Below, piece by piece: positions 44,138 through 54,711 of a DNA stretch of 64,000 nt; the first letter of the stretch is position 1; each line of letters begins with the position of its first letter. The translations under genes were made by a program, and so were the position numbers. The notes beneath the pieces were generated by a model. The model worked only from the letters and a program-made list of their open reading frames with translations. It did not search any database and was not told where the DNA came from. This DNA is from Corythucha ciliata (Eukaryota; Arthropoda; Insecta; Hemiptera; Tingidae): the NCBI GenBank assembly GCA_038030265.1, contig CM075937.1, forward strand, positions 38,792,198 to 38,856,197. Direction: 5' to 3'.

Positions 44138-46945
44138 TGTGGTTGGTTCTATTGATTTTTGGCGTTTCTTTTCAAACTAGTGATTTTGTGTAATTATGTA
44201 CTGTTTTAAGCCCTGGGAATGCTAGTACCGTAGCGAAACGTAGGATGTGGCTGAAATAAAATAATTGAGGACCTCGTTTGGCTTTTCCTTCATATATTAA
44301 CTTTTTAACATTTCCGAATAGGTACTAGATAGTCTATTTGTTGCCGGTGCCTATGAATTGAAAATTAGTATTGAAAAGCGGCGTACTACCTTAATTTTTA
44401 AATGGAGTTGTGGTGGTGGACTGAAGACATTAATTATGAGTATACTTTGTTATTAACGCGTTGTACAATTCACTGTAATAGGTGGATAATCACCATGACC
44501 TAGGTCATTACGTAAAAAACGTGATTTGCATACATTAATATTATTCAAGTAAAGGGAAAAATGACAGGGCTATAATATACTTTCATCATTCGGGAGTAAT
44601 GATACAAACAATGTGGGACTGGCAACAGGTTCGCTGGATTAATCTCCTAGGATGGTGTCTAGACGACGAGCAGAAGAAAAACAGCAGTTATTTCACGAGG
44701 TCTGCATAGCTTACCATACTTTTCACGACACCTATCAACCATATTGACGAATTAAACAGGTTGAAAGGGTTCCTGTTTTTCTGGTCCTTACCTACGCTGC
44801 TATTAGGACAATTTATGTTTGTGATCCTGAGCGTACAGAATGAGGAGTACAAAGAAGCGATAGTATCAATCTCGGAACTAGCAACGTCTGCCCTAGGAGT
44901 AGCCAAAGCGATTAAATGGGCATTCTGCGGTTCTGAAATTAAATCCATCATCAAGGACATTGAAGGTGCGGTTATATGTATTTTCAGGATTTCGAAAAGA
45001 AAAAATCGTTGTCTAACTGCTATGTGGAGGATCACATCGCGATCCTTCCATGTTCCCGTAATTCGCAAACGTCAAACCCTACTCCTCCCACAATTTTCGC
45101 TTAATCTCGTTTTTTCTTGTTTTTTTTTTTCGTATAAAAATATTTCGCAATCATGATACATAAGCACTCTCGCTTAATTTTTTTTTTTCAAAAAATTTCA
45201 CGAGGAATCCAAAAGAAAAAATATTTAAAAATTTTCAAAACCACTTGTTCTGATCTTATTGCTGAAAACGACATTTCGGTACGGAAAAACATGTCATATA
45301 AATGATTTTTTCTCAAAACAAACGCCAGAGTATTGCTTCTCATGTCAACAAATGTCTAGGTTTTAATTTTCGTCCAATTTATAGAAAAAAAAAACAAAAA
45401 AAAAACGACAGACCGACGGCATGCCAAAAACCATTTTTAAAAATATTTCTGGGGACGTGTACCACGAGTATGAAGTCATCTCGGACTTGACTATTTTTCA
45501 TAAACACCATATTCCCATCCAAATAATAAAAAGGGTTCCGTTTTCCAAGATTTGGACAGACGTCGGAAGAATTACTTTTGCTACGACGATCACACCGACT
45601 TTATTATGGCTGCTCGTACTAAAGCGTGCTCGAGGGCCAAACTTTTCATCATTTTTTACATCGTGAGCATCAGTCAATGGCTTATTCAACCGATCACGAA
45701 TGCGACCGTGGGGGAATATGTTACAGTGATTCACGACTGGGTCCCATGGAATGACAAAAGCTTTGTCGGTTGGCTTCTCCACTTTATTTACTCGATATTC
45801 GCTCTCCCTCCCGCGATAAGCTATACCATTTATGACACTCTCATACCATCGTTTAATGTAATGACAGCTGGCCTGGTTGAGTCAATTTCATACGGCCTGT
45901 CCAGTTTGAATTTTGAGAGTGACAACGTGTGGAAAGAATTGCGGGAGTTGCATGAAATGCACAAAGATGCTCTCAAGTTGGTTTCTAATGTTATTAGTTG
46001 GTTCAATGGTTTTAATATGACTTAATTCCAGCATCACGAATAAATTGAAAGCGCTCACTGAGCTCATTCTTCAAATGGAGTGCATCCTATTAACGTTTAT
46101 AGTGTGCTGTGGCGTTCTGGAAATGACAGTAAGATCATTATTCTTGTTTCAACCTAAGATTTATTTAGTTACATTCAATCCTCCACAGAGTAACTGGACT
46201 GTATCAGTGAATAGAATACTGAACATGGCAGAGTTAACCACATTTACCGCCGTTCTTTTTTACTTAAAATGCTATAGTTGTGAACTAGTCAAGACCAAGG
46301 TTCTAAATATATTTAACCGCACCCTTGGCAATATTCTGAACATTTTAAGATTTTTAGTTCGCTGAAGTGTCACGAGCGGCTTACAACAACAACTGGTACA
46401 AAGGATCGTCTGCGACTAAAGCCAGCATATCTATAATCGTAGAAGTTGCCATGAAACCTGTCATTTTCGGCAGATTAATCAACATTGATCTGTCTACTTT
46501 TCTTGCGGTTGGTTTCTAGATTTACATTTGTGTGAAACAACATCGTCGCTTACTTTACATAATTCATTTTCTCTAGGTGATGAAAACCGCTTTCTCATAC
46601 TACAATGCTTTACGGGCCTTGAATATCTGATCTGTTAATCTGCGTGTGTCAGAGTCTGGGAAGTAAATATCTAGAACAATACTTAGCACAGCACTGGTAA
46701 GAAATTAGCTCCCTTGGTAAATAGGAATGTAGCACTCTCTCTTCTCCTAGTAGTTTAGCCTTTCACGAGGTTCAATTAGAATCGTCTTATTCTTATGTGC
46801 AATTATTATGACGTCAAATAGTTCATCGTCACGCACCTATGTGGAATCATGTAGTAGGGATTTGTTTTCACGTGGTTTATAGTTAGATTGTACTGGTCAA
46901 GTTTTCGACCTCGGGCCTCCGAAACATAATTTCCCAGCAATTTTC
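44138..46945. repeat. Segmental duplication, odorant-receptor unit B (pairs with 36405-39140)
   Basis: Collinear with unit A over flanks, exons and introns. Intron 1 (60 bp) differs at about five positions. The right end of homology is at TCGACCTCGGGCCTCC. Confidence 0.9.
44599..46630 (+). CDS. Odorant receptor B (7tm_6 family), intact, seven exons, 381 aa
   Basis: Recent paralogue of receptor A with the same exon plan: 44599-44699, 44760-44965, 45550-45976, 46032-46128, 46189-46299, 46358-46507 and 46577-46630 (each exon the same length as in A, 1146 nt in total). There is no internal stop and all introns are GT-AG. By hand alignment it differs from A at 34 of 381 residues, 17 of them in exon 2 (TM1-TM2), 9 in exon 3, 4 in exon 1 and 4 in exons 4-7. 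It ends in the same VMKTAFSYYNALRALNI tail. It probably functions with Orco. The exon 2 divergence suggests a changed ligand or selection, which is inference. Confidence 0.92.
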
Positions 46946-47337
46946 GCTTGTGGCAGTTTATACAGCACGAAGAAGTGGGGTTTCAATTATTTACATGATT
47001 ATATGTTTTTTGAAATAGAGAAAATTCACAATTTTGTTGGTGTTTCAATTTGTATAATTTTCTTTTGTTTTTGTGCCGACCTAGGAATGTTATTTCGACT
47101 GTTCGAGAACGCTGAAGTGTAAGTTGAAATAATAAAAACAAAATCACCCCTTGATCCCTTCCCACTCTCGAAAAAAAAAAAAAAAAAATGTCTGGGATGG
47201 CCATGCTTCCAGATGTTGACCACAGTGTCGACACGGAGACTCGTCGTCGTCTTGGTCATCAATGTCGTAACTGTTGGAGCTCAAGACAAACGAGACGACA
47301 AATGGACATGAAAAACTTTGGTTCTTCTTTTTCCCGC
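46946..47337. other. Intergenic, no gene seen
   Basis: AT-rich with a poly-A run at 47171-47188. Confidence 0.4.
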
Positions 47338-47488
47338 TGAATACCTGGGTATGACACTCGACACCAAGCTAAAATGGAAAGAGCACGTTAGGAAGAAATA
47401 TGAAGAACTAAAACTGAAGTTTAGAAGACTGTTTTGGCAACTTGGTAGGCACACTGAGCTCTCCATCTATAACCAATTGCTAATATAG
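47338..47488 (+). pseudogene. Jockey-like RT C-terminal fragment
   Basis: An open stretch reads YLGMTLDTKLKWKEHVRKKY, then FRRLFWQLGRHTELSIYNQL and stop. This is the YLG-box region of a Jockey-family RT. The opposite orientation to the neighbouring Jockey fragments points to a rearrangement or a separate insertion. Confidence 0.8.
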
Positions 47489-47759
47489 AGGGTGTTCAAA
47501 AATTAGCTGGACAGTAGAAAACCAATTATGGGGCATATCATTTGCCATCGAACTGATCATTTGGAAATTCCACTTTGTTTCCGAAATATCATACATTTTA
47601 CGATTTTTTTACGACTTCCCTTTTTCCCCACTTAAATGTTTGCCAAACGCTCATAAAATGGTACTAGCCTAGAACTAATCAGCTCATTGGAAAGAGCACT
47701 AAATTTCCTTTGAAATTAGTCCTTTTTCGGGTGAAAATCATGCACTTTCCGATGCACTT
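47489..47759. other. Between Jockey fragments; possible transposon terminus at left edge
   Basis: AGGGTGTTCAAAAATTAGCT at 47490 is mirrored by TTTTTTGAACACCCTGG at about 52230-52246. They could be the ends of one older DNA transposon into which other elements inserted. Confidence 0.3.
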
Positions 47760-48640
47760 GATCAATAGTGGAGTGCTTTTCCCACACCCCTCACTGGTTA
47801 TTGGGGATAAGCTCCTTGTCTTTGACTATGGTTTTTGATCTCTTCACGATTAATCTTTCGAAGAGTTTGGAGATTACTGGTAACAATGATGTAGGCCTGT
47901 ACGACGTTTTCTCGCATGATTCCTTTCCAGGTTTCAGGATCATGATCACTTCTGCGACCTTCCAGCAGTGAATTACGTATTTGAGTCTCAGCGATGCGTT
48001 TGAGAGGTAGAGTAACATACGCATTTCTACTTCCGAGAGTAGTTTGACGACATCCCCAAGTTCGTGAGATCATACCCAGAAACTTGATTTATTTTAACGT
48101 AGTTTATTGCATCTTTAAGCTCATCAAACGTTATCGGTATTACATATTGTGAGGACGTGATGAAGGCAGCGCCGGCAGGTCTTCCTCATCTCTTTCCCCT
48201 CGCAGTGGCATACATGTTTCCTCGAGGTGCTCTGCAAGTAGTTCAGCTTTCTCTCGGAGACTTTTAACCCATTCTCCGTCCAGCTTTCCAATTGAAGGAA
48301 TGCGTTCTTTGGGCTGCTCTAGCGATTTAGTAATCTTCCACAGGGAGTAATCCGTGTCCTTTCCTGGAGTTAAACCCATCAATAATCTGGCATGTGTTTC
48401 TTGTTTGGTTTCCTTGTTCAGGGCGTCAAGCCGAGTCTTTAGCCTACTCAGTTTTGATTTGTCACAAGGAGCCCTACTGTTTTTCCAGACTTTTCTCCCT
48501 AATCAGCTCTCTAACCTCATGGGGACATGTGGTAAGGCTGATTACTGCATTTTTTTCTGGGAGAAGTAGACCAAGCAGCTCGCTTAATACATTTGACGAA
48601 GTTCCCAGCTTCCTCTTCTAGTTGTACTTCTCTTGTAAAT
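47760..48640 (-). pseudogene. Jockey-like ORF2 fragment (linker and RT start)
   Basis: Reading leftward: a linker with TPGKDTDYSLWKITKSLEQP and EKAELLAEHLEETC (48382-48140), then the RT start CWKVAEVIMILKPGKES and SYRPTSLLPVISKLFERLIV (48024-47791). Frameshifts separate them. The rest of the RT is missing on this side. Confidence 0.8.
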
Positions 48641-48686
48641 GGACTGAAAGGTCAACGCGAGAAAACGTGTTCCCTGAAATAGTATA

Positions 48687-49332
48687 CAGGGTGGTCGGTT
48701 TTGAGATGCAAAAAAAAAATTGGGTAATAGTACACCAAAAATGGGATAAAAAAGTCCTATTCGGATAGTGGCCTATCTCTTTTTGTTTTCGAGTAATAAT
48801 TTTTTTAGTGATTTTTAGGCGCAACTGTATCTTTCGCCGAAAAACTGTTATTTCTCAGCTTCTACTTCACTTTTTTTCAAAAGTAATGGCAGTTTCGTAA
48901 TCTACGGAAAATTTTCTATGGAATGAAAGCAGAATCAATATTCTAAATGGGCAAAAACGCCTAAAAACGTAACGTTTTCGTCACGTTAATGCAAAAAACC
49001 AAAAATTTGACTTCATAAGACAATTTACTGTGTCACCGAAAATTGCTTCACACGTTGTCAAACGTCATAAAAACTTCTCCGTTTTCCCAGCTTTCCAACG
49101 GTGTACTCGAAAAAGGAATTATCTCCCTCCTTTGACGAGAAAATTCGAAAAGAAGCGAAAAAGTCAAACATTTAGGGCTAAAAATGTGAATAATAACAGG
49201 TGCGAAAATTCATTTGTTTTGCTCTATTTCTAGAGAAATCCAAGCTCTGGCACAGGAAAAATTAAAATAATATTGCATTTGAAGAATAAACAACAAATAA
49301 TAAAATGTACAAAGAGGTCTGCGAATTTAGGG
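48687..49332 (+). repeat. Left terminal inverted repeat of mariner-like element
   Basis: The repeat matches the complement of 50847-51491 with only scattered differences (for example GGGCAAAAACG against GGTCAAAAACG). The inner limit is at GCGAATTTAGG, about 10 bp from the transposase stop codon. Confidence 0.9.
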
Positions 49333-49341
49333 CTGGTTTTT

Positions 49342-50479
49342 TTATTTAAGTAGCTGCTCGAAGTGCCCGCCTCCATTCCTGATGCACTCTCGTGCTCGTT
49401 TTCTCATTTCTCGTACTGTGATTTTAAAAGTGAGCATGCCTCTGACTTTTTCAGCAGCATCCAGAATCCGCTGGCGCAATTCTTCTGGAGTGCTGACGAC
49501 CGTGGAATACACTTCCTGTTTCATGTACCCCCAAAGAAAATAGTCCAAAGGAGATAGGTCAGGAGAACGAGGAGGCCACGCTGTCGGCCCTCCACGGCCT
49601 ATCCACCTTCGAAAATTTTCATTGAGGTATTGTCGCACTGTGGTGGTATAGTGCGGAGGAGCACCGTCTTGCTGGAAAATAATTTGTTCCCTCAGCTCTG
49701 GGTCCAATCCGTCAAGAAGACGAGGCAATTCGACTTGCAGGAAATGCAGGTAGCCTTGCCCCGTTAGAGTTCCTTCGAAGAAATGTGGGCCAATTAATCG
49801 GTCTCCGACGATCCCAGCCCAGACGTTAAATTGAAATCTCCTTTGGGAAGATGTTGGGCGAGCGACCCTGAATTAACCATACAACAAAATAAATACCTAA
49901 CTATCAATAATTGTTAGTAATAATGATTTATAACAACCGAGGGTTTTCAGCAGCCCAGTGATGGGTGTTATGCTGATTGAAAACACCATCCCGCGAGAAT
50001 AAAGACTCGTCAGTCCACAAAATTTTTCTTAAGAAGTGTCGTTCTTCAATGTCGTTATTTAGTAGCCACCGGCAAAAAGTTATTCGAGGGGCCAAGTCAG
50101 TCGCCAGCAGTTCTTGGACAGGTGTGAAATGGTAGGCGTGGTATTCATTTTCTTTCAAAATTTTTAGCAGTTTCCATCGTGGAATTGCGAGTTCCGTCGA
50201 CATTCTCCGGCTGCTAATGTGAGGGTCTTCATGGACCATGTCCAACACTCTCTCCTCATCCTCCATGTCGGCACGCCCTCTAGCCACTTCTCGAACTCTT
50301 GGAAGGACAGAGCCGCTTTCTCTAAGTCGTTGATGGACTTTAGAAAATACTCTTGTATCTGGGATTCGCCTGCCCGGAAATCTTTCTAAGTAAAGCCTCT
50401 GAGCCGCTAGAGCATTTCCGTTGGCTAAGCCGTACGTAAAATGAATATCGGTGTATTCTTCCTGACTGAATGTTGCCAT
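49342..50479 (-). CDS. Mariner-like DDD transposase, one intron, 355 aa
   Basis: This is the cut-and-paste transposase of the element. I start it at MATFSQEEYTDIHFTYG (50479); an ATG 16 codons upstream (50527) is also in frame. Exon 1 is 50479-49938, the intron 49937-49868 (70 bp, GT-AG) and exon 2 49867-49342; the spliced length is 1068 nt with no internal stop. The N-terminus is a helix-turn-helix region (LRESGSVLPRVREVARGR, then RRMSTELAIPRWKLLKIL). The catalytic domain has WTDES, FQQDGAPPHY and SPDLSPLDYFLWGYMKQEVY. Counting from the second to the third Asp (in PLDYF) gives 40 intervening residues, more than the 34 of classic mariner. The intact frame, clean ends and near-identical inverted repeats suggest a recent and possibly active copy. 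Confidence 0.9.
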
Positions 50480-50846
50480 TAGGAAAATGATAATTCCTAC
50501 CGTAAGAATGACGCGATTTAGTTTCAAGAGAATTATGTAGGAAAAGAGAGAAAATTTAATTAACGTACCAATAAATCAGTCGGCTATAGCAACATACTGG
50601 CAAATCCTTCTATGCAAGACGCAAAGCTTTTTGTCTTTGAAGACTTTTTCACACTAAAACTTCATTTGTTATTTCTTCAAATGCAATGTTTGTGGTCAAC
50701 GTCCACCGTACATTGGTTCACAAGATGGAGCAAAATAATCTTAAGAAATGGTGAAATAATCTTTCGACCTGGAATTGAATGTTTTTTCGTGCCCGTCATT
50801 ATTCATAGAGGCCAAAATGTATGACTTTTTCGCTAGCAGTAGACAC

Positions 50847-51491
50847 CCTAAATTCGCACACCTCTTTGTACATTTTATTATTTGTTGTTTATTCTTCAAA
50901 TGCAATATTATTTTAATTTTTCCTGTGCCAGAGCTTGGATTCCTCAAGAAATAGAGCAAAACAAATGAATTTTCGCACCTGTTATTATTCACATTTTTAG
51001 CCCTAAATGTTTGACTTTTTCGCTTCTTTTCGAATTTTCTCGTCAAAGGAGGGAGATAATTCCTTTTTCGAGTACACCGTTGGAAAGCTGGGAAAACGGA
51101 GACGTTTTTATGACGTTTGACAACGTGTGAAGCAATTTTCGGTGACACAGTAAATTGTCTTATGAAGTCAAATTTTTGGTTTTTTGCATTAACGTGACGA
51201 AAACGTTACGTTTTTAGGCGTTTTTGACCATTTAGAATATTGATTTTGCTTTCATTCCATAGAAAATTTTCCGTAGATTACGAAACTGCCATTACTTTTG
51301 AAAAAAAGTGAAGTAGAAGCTGAGAAATAACAGTTTTTCGGCGAAAGATACAGTTGCGCCTAAAAATCACTAAAAAAATTATTACTAGAAAACAAAAAGA
51401 GATAGGCCACTATCCGAATAGGACTTTTTTATCCCATTTTCGGTGTACTATTACCCAATTTTTTTTTTGCATCTCAAAACCGACCACCCTG
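50847..51491 (-). repeat. Right terminal inverted repeat of mariner-like element
   Basis: Inverted copy of the left repeat. It would contain or lie just upstream of the transposase promoter, as about 370 bp separate it from the start codon. Confidence 0.9.
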
Positions 51492-51493
51492 TA

Positions 51494-52004
51494 TTTCATA
51501 TCAAGAGCAGAAATTGAGAAATATCGTGCGAGCGTTGTTTGAAGAGCGAGGCGAAGCCGAGCGAGGCAATTACGCGAGCAACGATATTTCACTTTTTGCT
51601 CGAGTTGTGAACGCTATTTTTCGTACGACGATTTGCAGAATTTATTCCCTAATAATTATTTTAAGCAAATTTTTTATCATTAATTAGTGAGATTTTGTAT
51701 GAAGTAAAAACCTGAACGTCTGACAAGTGCTAGGGTATGAACAGCTGACTGGCAAACGCTTTTCTACGAGTTAACCTCCCTATTCAATTTTAAATTAACT
51801 TTATCCCATTCAAAAATTATATAGGTACCAACGTAACTAATACTCATCATTTTGAAACTGTAAGCTAAAATCGGTTTTCGTACATGTCTATTTAATAAAT
51901 AAATCGCTCCCCCGACAGCGTCTAAAAAGTAAATCCGTTAATTAAAAAAAAGGTAAACTACCGTTCATCGAGTCGTCACCTTCGAGAATACATGAAGCAG
52001 CGTG
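51494..52004. other. Intergenic, with GCGAGC-rich hairpin
   Basis: GAAATATCGT at 51519 and ACGATATTTC at about 51579 form inverted arms around a CpG-rich GAGCGAGGCGAAGCCGAGCG stretch. Nothing else was recognised. Confidence 0.4.
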
Positions 52005-52205
52005 CTATATTATATCGCACGCTCCTAACATACGCGTATGATATATTCGCCTTTCTTGGTAGGTTTTGGGTTCGGAATACTGTGCTTTCTTTACTGGTCG
52101 TACGAAAACATCCCAATTAGTGCGTTGAGTGACTAGCCTTGGCCGGTCTATCTTCAAAATGATTGAGCCGCTAATCGTAGGAACAATAGCAGGATAAAGC
52201 CGCAT
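52005..52205 (-). pseudogene. Possible Jockey-like linker fragment
   Basis: A minus-strand frame reads IDRPRLVTQRTNWDVFVRPV, which looks like the sequence between endonuclease and RT in Jockey elements (a TNWDxF motif). It is in the right orientation and order to belong to the same element as 47760-48640, split by the mariner-like insertion. Confidence 0.4.
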
Positions 52206-53419
52206 GCCGCATCATAACCATACTTCCGCAGTATTTTTTGAACACCCTGGGTGGCACCTCCGATGTAGGGAATTGAAAGTCGGCCATTCGGCGGGGTATT
52301 CCTTTGTAGGAGCCGGATAAATCTCTTGCCTGAGCATGAGCATTCTTTTCTAGCGCAGCACTACGTACTAGCGCAGCGTGACTTTTATTGCGACCGCGCT
52401 GGAAGGAGCTTTTGGGGAGCGGTCAGTCAAAATTCAAGGACCATGTTACGGCTTGCGGGGGAAATGTCCGACATGTGGCCGAGGTCATACAGACCACTCA
52501 TAAAAAAAGGGTCATTTCGTAAACGCGTTAGAGACTCTCCATGTACAAATGGAATTGTGCAGAGACGGGATAACATGTCTCAATGAATGACAGGAAGGGA
52601 GCTCGTCTCCACTAATCCCTCTCATTCCCAGCGGTCGAAATCAAAATAAATCTTTCCCTATATAAAGTAACAAAGTTAACGAGTGTGGACGACATAATGT
52701 AAGTAATGCAATAGTTATAAAGATCCTATCTGTGATAATTAGGTTTCAATTTTTAATGTATTTATTCAAAGAGGGTTATTCGTACTAATAATGCTGTGTT
52801 AATTAGGGTCCTGCTGGTGGCCTAGACAGGCTGAAAATCGATTCGACCAATAAATGAATAAAAACAACTTTTTTGTGGAGAGACAACAACTGTATCACCC
52901 GGACGTCTGAATAACTCCACGACAAAATGGCCAATGACAATTTTAATGGCCGATGGTTTTTTAAACAATGGGGAACTTGCACATTTTTCAAAAGTTGGTA
53001 TTTCTTAAAGAGGGCTCTTCCACAAGCCTATTGCTTACATTTTGACTTGAACTTTGAAATCAATCAAGGATGTTTTTTTTAACGAATTTTAAAAAATTTG
53101 GAGTGGGGGTTCGATTACGTCAAAACTTATTTATTGAAATAGATGATGTGGGGAAGAGGGGGTTAGACGCATTTACTGGAGGGAAATTTTTCATGTTATC
53201 ATTTTTCATGTTGTTATAAACAAACAATTTTAGAGTTCCCTCAAATGCTTCAAAAGTAAGGATTTACGTCATTTTCCCTCGCTCCATCCATCCCCTCCTG
53301 AGAACTTTGAACCTTTTTTAAAAATCTTATAACGCTCCAATCGGGTTGCAACTTCTGGTGGGCTTCGAACCTACGACCTCATAGTTTCGTGCCATTTTGA
53401 AAAATTTTAGTTTCCACGA
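52206..53419. other. Intergenic, no gene seen
   Basis: An open frame at 52326-52586 has no convincing domain. A GGGCTTCGAACCTACGACCT stretch at 53360 resembles a Pol III B-box, without an A-box partner. Confidence 0.4.
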
Positions 53420-54235
53420 AACATGGATCATTGTGCCGCTCCTGGATCGGTTGATCTAGTCTAGAGCCCCTCGCACCGTATGAGGTTGAGGAGGTCCTCA
53501 ACTAGAGTCTCGCTGGCCGGAACATACCGGGCGGGTGAAACCCGAAAATCCTGATCCAGCGAAGATAGCTCTCTCCTCTTAATAAGATTAGAGGTCGTCG
53601 CTTCTTAAAGGCGATAAGAGTTAATCGCTAACTGGGACCCTTGAGCACGTGAGTGCCAAGGATGACGAGCTAGCGCGAGCCGAGTGCGTTGCACTCGAAG
53701 AGATAAGCCCCTGCACCGGGGTGTGTTCTTTATAACTGCCCGCCGGGTGTAGGTATGTTTTTTTGTTTTTTTTCAATCCCCTCGGCGGGTATGCTCCTTA
53801 GAAGTGCCCTCCACAGGTGCGTCCCTGGCCCCATCAATGTCGTGTGGTGTGTGTGGGGGTGGGGGTGATCCCTTCAAGGTCCAGCCAGAAGCCAGGGGAA
53901 TATATGTCCACCGCCGGCAGAGCCCCGCATGCCGAAAACGCCGAGGCGTGCGGTAAGCCTATTACCCCAGGTGATCGGTAGGTGCCCTGCGGGTCCGTTA
54001 AAAGCAAACATTGCCCCCTGTGCCATGCAGACCTTAGGTACGGACCAAACACCTTGCCTCGGGGGGGAGGGGATAGCAGGAGGAGGTAGGAGACGCCACT
54101 CCCTTCTGTCCCAGACTCAGGACAGCCCCTAACACGTTGTTTGTCCACGGGGTCGTTTTCGGCGCCCCATGTACAATGGTTGTGTCTGATAACGGACTCC
54201 CATCCGCACACGGTGTGCCTTATTCCGACCCAACT
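53420..54235. other. GC-rich block, probable retrotransposon untranslated region
   Basis: Composition jumps at about 53420 and falls back at about 54235, as for the R1-type insertions. GTGGTGTGTGTGGGGGTGGG at 53844 and several inverted GC-rich words are present. No RT or ORF1 motif was found, so the assignment is by composition only. Confidence 0.35.
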
Positions 54236-54281
54236 GTAGTATTAATCCCTGTTCCGTCTCACATGTTTATTTCTTGTGTTT

Positions 54282-54422
54282 GGCCCCTTTTACACGAGTA
54301 AGTTTTTTGATCAAATTAGCCATTTTGAAAAGAAATGACAGATCTTCCCTGCCTCAAATCATCTGTTTGTGATCAGATTGAACATATTTTTTAACAAAAA
54401 ACTTACTCGTGTAAAACAGGCC
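54282..54422. mobile_element. 141-bp foldback MITE
   Basis: GGCCCCTTTTACACGAGTAA and the complement of the right end (GGCCTGTTTTACACGAGTAA) form inverted repeats of about 28 bp, continuing GTTTTTTG. The flanks are T-rich, so a target duplication cannot be read. Confidence 0.65.
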
Positions 54423-54486
54423 TTTTATTTTTTATTTCAAACTCATTAATTCTCGTCAAATAAAACCTTTCTAAAGGTGTCTATAA

Positions 54487-54673
54487 GGGCCGGCGCACAC
54501 TAGAAGTAAAAAGACGCCAACGCGCGAGTCGGCGTCTTTTTTCTCGGGGAAGAGACCACTCCCGCGTACGCGTCCAATGTGAAAGGCCCCATAGAGTTCT
54601 ATGTGTTTTTATTGCACGAGTCGGACGCTGATGCGCGCGTCGGCGCCTTTTTTCTCCTAGTGTGCGCGGGGCC
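54487..54673. mobile_element. 187-bp MITE, PIF/Harbinger-like
   Basis: It begins GGGCCGGCGCACACTAGAAG and ends CTCCTAGTGTGCGCGGGGCC, with TAA directly on both sides (54484-54486 and 54674-54676), a PIF/Harbinger target duplication. Inside, AAAAAGACGCCAACGCGCGA and GCGCGTCGGCGCCTTTTTTC are subterminal inverted repeats. Confidence 0.78.
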
Positions 54674-54711
54674 TAACTCGCGTTTTTCATAACAATTTAT
54701 TTGACGAAAAT

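Larger units (their letters stand above)
48687..51491 (-). mobile_element. Mariner-like DNA transposon, 2805 bp, with 645-bp inverted repeats
   Basis: The element begins CAGGGTGGTCGGTTTTGAGA and ends with its exact complement. It is flanked by TA on each side (48685-48686 and 51492-51493), the target site of the Tc1/mariner superfamily. The inverted repeats are about 645 bp each and nearly identical, suggesting recent insertion. The transposase gene lies between them on the minus strand and appears intact. It interrupts Jockey-like sequence. Confidence 0.92.

Noticed and set aside
49030..51148. Pair of frames starting MSPKIASHVVKRHKN on opposite strands
   Set aside because: They are the two arms of the mariner-like element's inverted repeats translated in each direction. 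No domain is present.
52326..52586. Possible zinc-knuckle protein with CGGN-like motif
   Set aside because: The cysteines do not make a full CCHC in one frame, and no neighbouring domain supports it.
53834..54211. Minus-strand 125-aa frame in a GC-rich block
   Set aside because: No recognisable domain. GC-rich DNA has few stop codons by chance.
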